A DNA stretch of 64,000 nt from Microbacterium sp. 4R-513 (lineage in GTDB: Bacteria; Actinomycetota; Actinomycetes; Actinomycetales; Microbacteriaceae). A model generated the notes under the pieces. The model had not been told where the DNA came from and ran no database searches. It was given only the letters and a program-made list of their open reading frames with translations. Shown piece after piece: positions 27,626 through 35,552 of this stretch (the stretch's first letter is position 1; each line of letters begins with the position of its first letter). The stretch is taken from positions 1,550,001-1,614,000 of the forward strand of contig NZ_CP049256.1 of the NCBI RefSeq assembly GCF_011046485.1, written 5' to 3'. Position numbers and translations under genes: made by a program.

Positions 27626-28131
27626 GCACCCCCGCCAAGCGCCCCGCCTACGAGCCGCCCGGCCGACTCCTTCGGCCGACGGGGTTCGACCCCGACATGA
27701 AGCGACCGGTGACGACGGTGGCGGGCGCCGTGCTCGTGTTCCTCCGCGCAGCGGTGGGACTGCTCTTCCTTGCCGAGCTGGGTCTCAACTGGAACGTCGT
27801 CGCGATGCAGAGCACGATCGAGATCGACGGCCTCACCGACGCCGAGGCGGCAGGCGTGGGGCTCACTCTCCTCCTCGTCATCGGCCTGGTCGTCGTCGTC
27901 GCCGACGTCATCCTGGGCATCGTCATCCTGCGCGGGCACAACTGGGCGCGCGTCGTCGTCATGTTTCTCTCCGTCATCTCGATCGCCACCGCCTTCGGGG
28001 CGTGGTGGGCCGAGGACCTGGAAATCACCCTCAAGACGAGCCTGCTCTCGACGGCGCTCGATACGCTGATCCTCCTCGCGCTGTCCAGCCGGAGCGCGGC
28101 CGCCTACGCTCGGCGCCACGAGCAGCGCTGA
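27622..28131 (+). CDS. Hypothetical four-helix membrane protein
   Basis: 169 residues starting with GTG in a GTGA overlap with the LssY_C gene. A proline-rich cytosolic start (PPGRLLRPTGFDPDMKRP) is followed by four membrane helices (TTVAGAVLVFLRAAVGLLFLA, VGLTLLLVIGLVVVVADVILGIVIL, VVVMFLSVISIATAFGAWWA, LLSTALDTLILLALS). The first and second flank an outside loop. I do not recognise the family. Coupled expression with the LssY_C protein suggests they act together. Confidence 0.7.
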   Translation: MSTPAKRPAYEPPGRLLRPTGFDPDMKRPVTTVAGAVLVFLRAAVGLLFLAELGLNWNVVAMQSTIEIDGLTDAEAAGVGLTLLLVIGLVVVVADVILGIVILRGHNWARVVVMFLSVISIATAFGAWWAEDLEITLKTSLLSTALDTLILLALSSRSAAAYARRHEQR

Positions 28132-28143
28132 GAGGACCCGCAC

Positions 28144-29073
28144 ATGTTCGACTCCCCGCTGTCCGCTTCGGCGTACCAGGTGCTGGGCGTCGAGCCGACG
28201 GTCGACGAGGAGTCGCTGCGCAAGGCGTATCGCCTTCGGATGCGCCAGACCCACCCCGACACGGGGGGCGAGGCATCCGTCTTCATCCAGGTTCAGCGTG
28301 CGTGGGAGCTCGTCGGAACGCCCGACGCCCGCGCCGCGTACGACCGCGGGCACGGCTTCGGTGCGCAGACCGCTCCCTCGTTCGCCCCGGATGCCCCGGC
28401 CTGGCGCCCGCCGTCGCGTCCCGCCGACACGCGGCCCCGGGCCCGCTCGTACGGCCAGCCCGGCGGGTGGCGGCGCGAGCGGTACCTCGATCTCATGCGC
28501 GAATGGGTCGGCCGGGGCGTGGACCTCCCCGACCCGTACGATCCGGCGCTCGTCCGGTCGGCGCCGCGGCTGCTGCGTCGGCTGCTCGCGGACGCCCTCG
28601 CCGAAGAGGCGACGGCGCGGGTCGTCGCCGACCTCGGCATGGGCTACACGGTGTGGCATGACGTCGCGGCGGGCCGTGCGTCGGACGAGAAGGTCGATCA
28701 CGTCGTGCTGGGGCCGAGCGGGCTCTACGGCATCCTCTCCGAGGACTTCGGCGGGCCCGTCCGGGTGCGCCGGGGAGAGCTCGTCGGCGACGGCATCGAG
28801 ACCGCGCCGATCGCGACACTGGTCGCCCACGTGCGCGTCGTCGCGCGGGCGGCGCGGGTGAAGTTCAGCGGTGCGATCGTCGTGCTGCCCGACGAGGACC
28901 TCGAGCAGCCCATTGAGGAGCTCGGCAAGGTGCGCGGCGTGCCGGTGGCCGTCGTGTCACGCAGCGCGCTCTCGACGATCCTGCGCCGCGGCGTGACGGG
29001 CGCCCGCGAGATCGGCGGGAACGAGGTCTTCGACGTGCGGACCCGTCTGCAGCACACAGTCCGCCACGTGTAA
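28144..29073 (+). CDS. J-domain and NERD-like fusion protein
   Basis: 309 residues. Residues 8-70 form a DnaJ J-domain (AYQVLGVEPTVDEESLRKAYRLRMRQTHPDTGG, HPD at 37-39), which would stimulate an Hsp70 ATPase. After a Pro/Arg-rich linker, residues about 155-260 resemble a NERD (nuclease-related) domain: LGMGYTVWHDVAAGRASDEKVDHVVLGPSGLYGIL. The Asp before HVVLG and the later strand are where the restriction-like active site normally sits, but the usual ExK-type motif is not clear, so activity is uncertain. The G/F-rich and zinc regions of DnaJ are absent. The combination is unusual. Confidence 0.75.
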   Translation: MFDSPLSASAYQVLGVEPTVDEESLRKAYRLRMRQTHPDTGGEASVFIQVQRAWELVGTPDARAAYDRGHGFGAQTAPSFAPDAPAWRPPSRPADTRPRARSYGQPGGWRRERYLDLMREWVGRGVDLPDPYDPALVRSAPRLLRRLLADALAEEATARVVADLGMGYTVWHDVAAGRASDEKVDHVVLGPSGLYGILSEDFGGPVRVRRGELVGDGIETAPIATLVAHVRVVARAARVKFSGAIVVLPDEDLEQPIEELGKVRGVPVAVVSRSALSTILRRGVTGAREIGGNEVFDVRTRLQHTVRHV

Positions 29074-29096
29074 CGGCGCCGCTCGCCGGTCCGGGG

Positions 29097-29128
29097 GCGT
29101 TTCGTCTCGCTTCGCTCGCTCAACGACC
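29097..29128 (-). repeat. REP-like element, copy 1
   Basis: 32-base element that reads GGTCGTTGAGCG, then GAGCGAAGC, then GAGACGAAACGC on the minus strand, with an internal imperfect hairpin. Two more copies occur at 53522-53553 and 55241-55280. All three lie just after a gene. From memory, this sequence type is a widespread actinobacterial repeat. Confidence 0.8.
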
Positions 29129-29159
29129 GGGTCTGGGGCTTCCGGGGGTCGGGGGAGGG

Positions 29160-30641
29160 TCAGCCTGCCAGGCCGAAGAGCTCGAGCGGGTGGGTGAGCC
29201 GCCACCAGGGCGACGGCGGATCGATGTCGTCCGACAGCGACACGTCGACGCTCGCGCTGTTGACCGGGCCTTTGACGTTCAGCGTGCCGACGATGTCGCC
29301 CGCGTCGCGGTCGTCGCCGAGGTCGAGGTCCGTCGTGACCGTGCCCGCGGCCCCGTTCCACAAGACGACGGAGGCATCGGCATCCGTCACCACATCGACG
29401 TGGTCGCCCCATGCGGTGTCGACCGTCCCCACGGTGGTGCCGACGTTCACCGACGGCTCGACCTGCAGCTCGGTCTCGAGCTGCGTGAAGAGGGCGCGGG
29501 TCGCCTCGACGCGGCCGGCGTCGTCCGGCTGACCCAGCACCGACGCGTAGAGGCGGACGGGGGTGTCGCCGACCGTGATGTTCTTCGCGGCGAGAAGATT
29601 GAAGTCGTCGAGCGAGCCCGTCTTAACCCCGATGACGCCCGCATCGGCGAGCAGGTTGTTGGTGTTCTCGACGTGCCCGGCGCCCGGCAGGTCGACCTCG
29701 GCCTTCGCCACGATCTCGGCGATGACGGGGTTGGCCAGGGCCTTCTGCGCGAGGGGGATGAGCGCGGCGGCGCTCGCCGTGTTGCGCTTGTCGAAGCCGG
29801 TCGGCTCGGCGATCGTGACCCCGGGCACCCCGTGCGCCGTGAGCCAGCTGTTGGCCGCGCTCGCGTAGACGGCATCGCTCGGCCACAGGTTGCTCGCGAG
29901 ACGGTCGGCGTAGTTGTTCGCCGATCCGATGAGCATGCCCTCGAGAAGCTGATACTCGGTGAGCGTGCCCCCGACGGGGACGTCGAGCGACGACTCGCCG
30001 CGATTGCGGTAGCCCCAGTACGCCGAGCGGTCGCTCGAGGTGAACCGGAACTCCGGACCCTGCTCGCCGAGGGCGAGCGGCATCTCGTCGAGGACGAGAA
30101 GAGCCGTCACGACCTTCGTGATGCTCGCGATGGGCGCGGCATCCTGGGTCGACGCTATGACGCCGTCGAAGCCCGCGACCGCGACGGCGCCCGAGCCCTC
30201 GACCGGCCAGGCGGGGGTCGTCACGGCCGACGGGACAGGCTCGACCGCGACGGCTTCGATCGTCGGAGCGACGGCCGTGAGGGGCCACCACAGCGTCGTC
30301 GCCGCGTACCCGCCGAAGAGGAAGAGGATGATCGCGATCGGCACGAGCACACCCGCGCGCCACGGCGAGCGCCGCGGGGCGCGCGCGAGCAGGTCGGCGT
30401 CGACCACGACGTACGGGTGCGCGGCGGCTGCCACCTCGCGGGGGGTCAGGACGGTCTGGGCGACGGATGCCTCGTCCACCCACGAGAAGGCGACCTTCGG
30501 CGCCGGCGGCGACTTGGTCGGCTTCGCGTTGGAGGGCGCGACCGGACGCTCCGGCCCGGGCTCGGGCTCCCCGAGCGCGATCCCACCCGTGTCGGCGCGC
30601 AGGGCGCGCCGGGACGGCGGCTCGGTGTCGGCGAGAGTCAC
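29160..30641 (-). CDS. D-alanyl-D-alanine carboxypeptidase (serine-type, S11/S13-like), membrane anchored
   Basis: 493 residues. A cytosolic N-terminal tail of about 90 residues, one membrane helix (AGVLVPIAIILFLFGGYAATTLWW) and an outside penicillin-binding domain. Catalytic motifs: SITK (SxxK, in PIASITKVVTALLVLD), SAN (SxN, GMLIGSANNYADRLAS) and KTG (GVIGVKTGSLDD), all intact. It trims pentapeptide stems of peptidoglycan. The long cytosolic tail and signal-anchor topology differ from the cleaved signal peptide of classical DacA. The GTG start is divergent from the TPP-controlled transporter operon; its leader contains the 15-base sequence GCGCAGGGAGGAGAG that also precedes ykoE. Confidence 0.85.
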   Translation of the reverse strand: MTLADTEPPSRRALRADTGGIALGEPEPGPERPVAPSNAKPTKSPPAPKVAFSWVDEASVAQTVLTPREVAAAAHPYVVVDADLLARAPRRSPWRAGVLVPIAIILFLFGGYAATTLWWPLTAVAPTIEAVAVEPVPSAVTTPAWPVEGSGAVAVAGFDGVIASTQDAAPIASITKVVTALLVLDEMPLALGEQGPEFRFTSSDRSAYWGYRNRGESSLDVPVGGTLTEYQLLEGMLIGSANNYADRLASNLWPSDAVYASAANSWLTAHGVPGVTIAEPTGFDKRNTASAAALIPLAQKALANPVIAEIVAKAEVDLPGAGHVENTNNLLADAGVIGVKTGSLDDFNLLAAKNITVGDTPVRLYASVLGQPDDAGRVEATRALFTQLETELQVEPSVNVGTTVGTVDTAWGDHVDVVTDADASVVLWNGAAGTVTTDLDLGDDRDAGDIVGTLNVKGPVNSASVDVSLSDDIDPPSPWWRLTHPLELFGLAG

Positions 30642-30671
30642 CCGCTAAAGGTACCTCTCCTCCCTGCGCGA

Positions 30672-30677
30672 TATACT
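30672..30677 (+). promoter_or_regulatory. -10 element of the ykoE promoter
   Basis: TATACT lies about 12 bases before the first bases of the TPP aptamer, giving a predicted transcript start near 30685. No clear -35 box is visible upstream. Confidence 0.5.
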
Positions 30678-30685
30678 CATCGCCA

Positions 30686-30780
30686 TAACCACGGGAGTCC
30701 GGTGTGCCGGGCTGAGAGGGAGCGAACACGCTCCGACCGTCGAACCTGATCTGGATCATGCCAGCGCAGGGAGGAGAGAA
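30686..30780 (+). promoter_or_regulatory. TPP riboswitch (THI element)
   Basis: Contains the conserved core CTGAGA (30712-30717) and the distal ACCTGATCTGGATCATGCC (30744-30762), which form the two TPP-binding arms, with a variable arm between (GGGAGCG…CGCTCC). It ends in the GGGAGGAG ribosome binding site directly before the ykoE ATG, so TPP binding most likely blocks translation initiation. No terminator hairpin with a T run is seen. The downstream genes are a thiamine-precursor transporter, in full agreement. Confidence 0.93.
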
Positions 30781-31410
30781 ATGCACGTTTCCACGTCTGC
30801 CCCCACCACCGCCTCGGGTGCTTCGCACCGCCTCCGCTGGAGGGTCGTCGACATCGTCGTGGCCAGCGTCATCGGCGTCGCGTCGGGCCTGATCTTCCTG
30901 TTCTGGAACATCGGCTACCTCGGCCCTCAGGCGCTCCTCGCGCCCCTGCTCCCCGGACTCCAGGGACTCCTCGACGGGCCGTGGCTCTTCGCCGGCGTGC
31001 TCGGCGCCCTCATCATCCGCAAGCCCGGTGCCGCGCTGTACACCGAGACGCTCGCTGCCGTCGTCTCGGCCCTGGTCGGCAACCAGTGGGGAGGCTTCCT
31101 CACGCTCGAGGCGGGACTCGTACAGGGCCTCGGCGCCGAGCTGGTCTTCCTGGCGTTCCTCTACCGCGTGTGGAACCTTCCCGTCGCGATGCTCGCCGGC
31201 GCCGGCGCAGCCCTCGCGGGCGGCATCAACAATCTCGTGCTCTGGTACGCCGGCTCGAGCGCCGGCTTCACCGTCACCTACCTCATCTCGACCGTCATCT
31301 CGGGAGCCCTCATCGCAGGCGCCCTGCCGTGGCTGCTCACGCGAGGTCTCGCCAAGACGGGTGCGCTCGACCGCTTCGCCTCGGGCCGCGAAGCGCGCGC
31401 CCGCGTCTAG
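30781..31410 (+). CDS. ykoE: YkoE-type ECF transporter substrate-binding (S) subunit
   Basis: 209-residue membrane protein with about six helices, starting seven helical turns after the cytosolic N-terminal tail (RLRWRVVDIVVASVIGVASGLIFLFWN). The block GALIIRKPGAALYTETLAAVVSALVGNQWGGF and the later GGINNLVLWYAG are typical of YkoE, the S component that brings hydroxymethylpyrimidine or thiamine into cells with the YkoCD energy module. It directly follows a TPP riboswitch. The ATG sits five bases after GGAGGAG. Confidence 0.9.
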   Translation: MHVSTSAPTTASGASHRLRWRVVDIVVASVIGVASGLIFLFWNIGYLGPQALLAPLLPGLQGLLDGPWLFAGVLGALIIRKPGAALYTETLAAVVSALVGNQWGGFLTLEAGLVQGLGAELVFLAFLYRVWNLPVAMLAGAGAALAGGINNLVLWYAGSSAGFTVTYLISTVISGALIAGALPWLLTRGLAKTGALDRFASGREARARV

Positions 31411-31411
31411 C

Positions 31412-32884
31412 GTGCCGATCCAGACGCCTGCTCCCGCCGCGGTCGAGGCTCGCGGGTGGGGCTGGCGTCACGCCAGCCGTCGGGCTTGGGCGGTTCGGGA
31501 TGCCTCGTTCCGCATCGAGCCCGGGGAGCGGGTCCTGCTCCTCGGCGCATCCGGCTCGGGCAAGTCCACCCTTCTGCACGGCCTTGCGGGCGTGCTGGGC
31601 GGCGACGACGAGGGCGAGTCGCACGGCGAGCTGCTCGTCGGAGGGCGGGCCGCGGCATCCGTCCGGGGAACCGCGGGGCTCGTGCTGCAGGATCCGGACG
31701 CGCAGGTCGTGCTCGCCCGCGTCGGCGACGACGTCGCGTTCGGCTGCGAGAACCTGGGCGTTCCGCGAGACCGCATCTGGCCGCGGGTGCGGGAGGCGCT
31801 CGGCGCCGTAGGGCTGGAGGTGCCGCTCGACCGGCCGACCAAGGCCCTCTCGGGCGGGCAGAAGCAGCGGCTCGCGCTCGCCGGGGCGCTCGCGATGCAG
31901 CCCGGACTGCTGCTGCTCGACGAGCCGACCGCCAACCTCGACCCCGCAGGCGTCGTCGAGGTCCGGACGGCGGTGGAGCGGCTCCTCGAATGGCATCCGA
32001 CCACGCTCGTCGTCGTCGAGCACCGCGTCGAGGTGTGGCTGCCCGTCGTGTCGCGGGTGATCGTCCTCGGCGACGGCGGAGTCGTGGCCGACGGACCGCC
32101 CGCCGACGTGCTCGGACGGGAAGGGCGGCGGCTCGCCGCGGAGGGCGTGTGGGTGCCCGGCATCCCACCGGTCGTGCCCGGGCCGCCCGTCTCACCCGCG
32201 GGCGAGACGCTGCTGAGCGCCCGAGGGCTGTCGGTCGAGCGCGTGAAGGGCACGCCGGTCGCGACCGGGATCGACGCCGATGTGCGCGCGGGGACCGTTC
32301 TCGCCGTCACGGGGCCGAACGGGGCGGGCAAGTCGACGCTCGGCCTGACGCTCGCAGGTCTCCTGCCGCCGGCCGGTGGCGAGCTCGCCGCAACTCCGGC
32401 GCTTGCCGATGGCGCGGGTGCGGCACCGATCCGCTGGGCCTCACGGCAGCTTCTCACCCGCATCGCAACGGTGTTCCAGGACCCTGAGCACCAGCTGCTG
32501 ACGCAGACGGTGCGGGACGAGCTCGAGGTGGGACCTCGTGCACTGGGCCTCGAGGAGGCCGAGATGCGCGCCCGCGTCGACGAGCTGCTCGCGCGCCTGC
32601 GCCTCGACCACCTCGCCGCGGCGAACCCCTTCACGCTGTCGGGCGGCGAGAAGCGGCGGCTGACGGTGGCAGCCGCACTCGCGACGCGGCCGCGGGTGCT
32701 CGTGCTCGACGAGCCGACGTTCGGGCAGGACGCGCGGACGTGGGCGGAGCTCGTCGACCTCCTCGCCGCGGTGCGCGACGGGCGGGACGGCGATGCGCGC
32801 TCCGCCATCGTGGCGATCACGCACGACCTCGACGTCGTGCGGGCGCTTCACGCCCAGGTCGTCGAACTGGCGGCCGCGCCATGA
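31412..32884 (+). CDS. ykoD: YkoD-type ECF transporter ATPase with two ATP-binding domains
   Basis: 490 residues with two fused nucleotide-binding domains, as in YkoD. Domain 1: Walker A GASGSGKST, LSGGQKQRLALAGALA, Walker B LLLLDEPTANLDP. Domain 2: GPNGAGKST, VFQDPEHQLLTQTVRDELEVG, LSGGEKRRLTVAAALA, VLVLDEPTFGQD. The Q-loop FQDP(E/D)xQ is characteristic of ECF ATPases. The GTG start lies one base after the ykoE stop. It energises thiamine-precursor uptake and is regulated by the upstream riboswitch. Confidence 0.9.
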   Translation: MPIQTPAPAAVEARGWGWRHASRRAWAVRDASFRIEPGERVLLLGASGSGKSTLLHGLAGVLGGDDEGESHGELLVGGRAAASVRGTAGLVLQDPDAQVVLARVGDDVAFGCENLGVPRDRIWPRVREALGAVGLEVPLDRPTKALSGGQKQRLALAGALAMQPGLLLLDEPTANLDPAGVVEVRTAVERLLEWHPTTLVVVEHRVEVWLPVVSRVIVLGDGGVVADGPPADVLGREGRRLAAEGVWVPGIPPVVPGPPVSPAGETLLSARGLSVERVKGTPVATGIDADVRAGTVLAVTGPNGAGKSTLGLTLAGLLPPAGGELAATPALADGAGAAPIRWASRQLLTRIATVFQDPEHQLLTQTVRDELEVGPRALGLEEAEMRARVDELLARLRLDHLAAANPFTLSGGEKRRLTVAAALATRPRVLVLDEPTFGQDARTWAELVDLLAAVRDGRDGDARSAIVAITHDLDVVRALHAQVVELAAAP

Positions 32885-32896
32885 GGAATCGCCGTG

Positions 32897-32973
32897 GTGC
32901 CGAAACGAGGAGATCTGGCGGAACCAGGATGATTCCCGCGGTTCCGCTCCTCGTTTCGCGACATCTCCTCGTG
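32897..32973. repeat. Intergenic inverted repeat inside the ykoEDC operon
   Basis: GAAACGAGGAG at about 32900-32910 pairs with CTCCTCGTTTC (about 32946-32957), and inside it CGGAACC pairs with GGTTCCG. The 115-base gap between ykoD and ykoC is filled by this hairpin and a related GAGGAGAT / ATCTCCTC pair. The gap lies within an operon, so a full terminator is unlikely. It may balance subunit levels or be a mobile repeat. Confidence 0.7.
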
Positions 32974-32999
32974 CGGACGACGGATGCCGAGGCATCCGC

Positions 33000-33788
33000 A
33001 TGACCCTGCTCGAGAGCCGTGCGCGCACCGGTGCCGTCGCGCGGATCAACCCCGTCGCGAAGCTGGGGGCGAGCGCCCTCATCGCGCTCCCGCTCGTGCT
33101 GACCCTCGACTGGGTCTCCGCCGCCGTCGCGCTGCTGCTCGAGTGCCTGCTGTTCCCCTTCGCGGGCATCGGGTGGCGGGAGTTCTGGGTGCGCACATGG
33201 CCCGTCTGGCTCGCCGCGCCGCTCACGGCCCTCACGATCGCGCTGTACGGCGAGACGTCGGGGCAGATCTACGTCGACTGGTTCCTCGTGCGGGTGAGTG
33301 AGGGCTCGCTCGAACTCGCCGTCGCGACGTTCTTCCGCGTGCTCGCCATCGCTCTGCCCTCGGTCGTGCTGTTCGTGACGGTCGATCCGACCGACCTCGC
33401 CGATGGGCTCGCCCAGGTGCTGCACCTCCCGGCCCGGTTCGTTCTCGGCGCGCTGGCGGGGCTGCGCATGGTGGGTCTGTTCATCGACGACTGGCGCGCG
33501 CTCGAGCTCGCGCGCCGCGCGCGGGGCGTCGCCGACCGTGGGCGCACCCGACGGTTCCTCGGAATGGCGTTCGCGCTCCTCGTGCTCTCGATCCGCCGGG
33601 GATCGAAGCTCGCCACGTCGATGGAGGCACGAGGGTTCGGCGCTCCTGTCGAGCGCACGTGGGCGCGCGAATCGCACTTCGGCGGGCGGGAGTGGGCGCT
33701 CATGGCGATCGGCGCCGCGATCTCGGCCCTCGCCGTGACGGCCGCCGTGCTGGCCGGCACGTGGAACTTCATCCTCGGCCCGGGTTGA
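33000..33788 (+). CDS. ykoC: YkoC-type ECF transporter transmembrane (T) subunit
   Basis: 262 residues of the CbiQ/EcfT family. It opens ESRARTGAVARINPVAKLGAS, the usual 'NPxxKL' start, followed by about five helices. The ECF-T coupling motifs are seen as LELARRARG and SMEARGFG (the two 'A-R-G' signature segments that contact the ATPases), spaced as expected. It completes the YkoE-D-C thiamine-precursor transporter. ATG 33000 is used; the gene is separated from ykoD by a 115-base hairpin region. Confidence 0.9.
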   Translation: MTLLESRARTGAVARINPVAKLGASALIALPLVLTLDWVSAAVALLLECLLFPFAGIGWREFWVRTWPVWLAAPLTALTIALYGETSGQIYVDWFLVRVSEGSLELAVATFFRVLAIALPSVVLFVTVDPTDLADGLAQVLHLPARFVLGALAGLRMVGLFIDDWRALELARRARGVADRGRTRRFLGMAFALLVLSIRRGSKLATSMEARGFGAPVERTWARESHFGGREWALMAIGAAISALAVTAAVLAGTWNFILGPG

Positions 33789-33794
33789 GCTCCG

Positions 33795-33816
33795 CCCTTC
33801 GACAAGCTCAGGGACC
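33795..33816 (+). repeat. Short palindromic repeat CCCTTCGACAAGCTCAGGGA
   Basis: A short hairpin-forming repeat widely scattered in actinobacterial and other genomes (from memory). It lies between the convergent ykoC and SRPBCC genes. One copy in this window. Confidence 0.6.
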
Positions 33817-33833
33817 AGTGGGGTGCTTGGTCC

Positions 33834-34340
33834 TCAGGGGGCGAGGGCCGCGTACTCGTCTTTGAGAGCGGGGTAGTAGTCGTCCCAGACGATGGCCGAG
33901 GCATCCTGACCCTCGTGGGCGGCCAGCGCGCGATCGAGGTAGTACTCCCAGCCCGGGCCGATCGAGCCGATGTCCTCGCCCGGCGACAGGCGCTGGCCGA
34001 AGGTGAGGGTCGTGACGCCCGCCGTCTCGTCGAGCTCGAACCACAGGTGCCAGCCGCCGCCGGCGGCCTCGGCATCCGTGTCTCCCACGAAACGACGGGG
34101 TCGATCGCACTCGATGATCGTGTACTGCGACGGCTCGGGGTCGTCGCCCTCGGCCGTCATGAAGAACGAGACCCGCCCCATGGTGGGGTCGCCCTCCCAG
34201 TAGCCGATCCAGTCGCGCAGGCGATCGGACTCGGTGAACGTCTGCCACACGGCCTCGGCCGGCGAGCCGAACGTGCGCGTCAGCACGAGGTTGGGCGCGC
34301 CGTCGATCGTGGTGACGGTGCCGGTGCGGGTGGCGGTCAT
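33834..34340 (-). CDS. SRPBCC (AHSA1-like) domain protein
   Basis: 168 residues. The START-like fold is indicated by LVLTRTFGSPAEAVWQTFTESDRLRDWIGYWEGDPTMGR at the start, beta-strands with YTIIECDRPRRFVG in the middle, and GWEYYLDRALAAHEG near the C terminus, the standard AHSA1 layout. Such proteins bind hydrophobic ligands or act on Hsp90; the ligand here is unknown. Its ATG overlaps the stop of the phosphotransferase gene upstream. Confidence 0.85.
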   Translation of the reverse strand: MTATRTGTVTTIDGAPNLVLTRTFGSPAEAVWQTFTESDRLRDWIGYWEGDPTMGRVSFFMTAEGDDPEPSQYTIIECDRPRRFVGDTDAEAAGGGWHLWFELDETAGVTTLTFGQRLSPGEDIGSIGPGWEYYLDRALAAHEGQDASAIVWDDYYPALKDEYAALAP

Positions 34341-35062
34341 GTCGCGTTCCAGAGCTCCCGGTAGTAGTCGATGCGCTCCGTGTCGGGTTCGATCCCGTAC
34401 GCCGCGAGGAGAGCGCCATCCCATCCGGGTCCATAGTTCCACTCGGTGCTCATCGACGCCACGGCGAGGTCCGCCCACCGGTCTGCGACGCCGAGCGCGC
34501 CGAGGTCGACGTGAGCCACCCAGCGGCCGTCGTCGCCGATCAGCGTGTTGGGGGAGCAGGCGTCGGCGTGGCACACCACGAGCGCGTCGATCGTCGGCGG
34601 TTCGCGAAGACGGTCCGGAACCTGGATGCCTCGGCCCGCCGCATTCGTGAGCCGCGACGTCACGCTCCAGTCGAAGGGGCACTCCGCGACCGGGAGCGCG
34701 TCGTGGAGCGCGCGAAGCCCCTCGCCGATCGCCCGCACGGCCGTGGCGGGCTCGGCGACCCAGCGGGGTGCGACGGCCGACTCGCCGGGCACGGTCTCGG
34801 TCACGATCCACTCGTGCGTCCCATCGCCGCCGTGTTCCAGCACCCGGGGCACGGGAATGTAGCGCACGGCCCAGTCCAGTCGCTCGGCCTCGTCGGCGAA
34901 GGAGGTCTCGAGGTTCCGAGGCGAGTGCTTGATGTGCCGGCCGTCCGAGGTGCGGAACGTCACGCCGCCGATCTCGTTGAGCCAGACGGGGCGCAGGTCC
35001 GCGCCGCGCGCGAGGGCCCGCACCTGGCCGGGGACCTCGACGGCGGAGAGCGGGATCGTCAC
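34337..35062 (-). CDS. APH-type phosphotransferase
   Basis: 241 residues of the aminoglycoside-phosphotransferase/kinase-like fold. The catalytic loop reads VVCHADACSPNTLI (HxDxxxxN) and the metal motif is VDLG in place of the usual DFG, followed by ADRWADLAV, close to APH(3')-type enzymes. The opening and hinge (WIVTETVPGESA) are intact. The target may be an antibiotic or a cell metabolite; resistance cannot be inferred from sequence alone. It is coupled to the SRPBCC gene. Confidence 0.8.
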   Translation of the reverse strand: MTIPLSAVEVPGQVRALARGADLRPVWLNEIGGVTFRTSDGRHIKHSPRNLETSFADEAERLDWAVRYIPVPRVLEHGGDGTHEWIVTETVPGESAVAPRWVAEPATAVRAIGEGLRALHDALPVAECPFDWSVTSRLTNAAGRGIQVPDRLREPPTIDALVVCHADACSPNTLIGDDGRWVAHVDLGALGVADRWADLAVASMSTEWNYGPGWDGALLAAYGIEPDTERIDYYRELWNAT

Positions 35063-35066
35063 GGGC

Positions 35067-35411
35067 TCACTCGAGGAGCGCCTCGCGCAGGAGCTCCGCG
35101 TGGTTGTGACGCTCGTCGTGCGCCCCGTAGAGGAGCGTCACGACGGGCTTGCCCGACAGCGCCTCGCGGAGCTCGGGCACGGCGGGGTTGACCGCCAGCT
35201 CGGCGCGGTAGGCGGCAGCGAAGGTCTCCCAGTCCATCCCGTCCTGGTGGAAGGCGCGACGCAGCTCGGTCGTGGGTGCGGCCTCCTTGGCCCACAGGTC
35301 GACGGCGGCGCGCTCTTTCGTCAGACCACGCGGCCACAGGCGGTCGACCAGCACGCGGAAGCCGTCGTCGGCCGACGGCTCGTCGTACACGCGCTTGAGG
35401 AAGAACTCCAC
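35067..35411 (-). CDS. DUF488 (YeaO-like) family protein
   Basis: 114 residues from the GTG at 35411. The family blocks are clear: RVLVDRLWPRGLTKERAAVDLWAKEAAPTTELR, WETFAAAYRAEL and VVTLLYGAHDERHNHAELLREAL. DUF488 proteins are small, conserved and of uncertain function. An upstream GTG or ATG would add poorly conserved residues, so the start just before FFLKRVYDEP is preferred. It is followed by the phosphotransferase gene. Confidence 0.8.
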   Translation of the reverse strand: MEFFLKRVYDEPSADDGFRVLVDRLWPRGLTKERAAVDLWAKEAAPTTELRRAFHQDGMDWETFAAAYRAELAVNPAVPELREALSGKPVVTLLYGAHDERHNHAELLREALLE

Positions 35412-35552
35412 CGTTCCAGTCAACTCCGCGCGCTCCCCTCGCACCACCCTCCGCACTAGCCTGGAGGGTGGCGCCGGTACCGCGGCGTGCATGACACGGA
35501 GTCCCGCCTATGCTGGGACTGGATGCCACGATTCGAGTTCGAAGGAGAACGC

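Noticed and set aside
34337..35062. Aminoglycoside resistance gene
   Set aside because: Kinase motifs are clear, but the substrate cannot be read from sequence and there is no mobile context.
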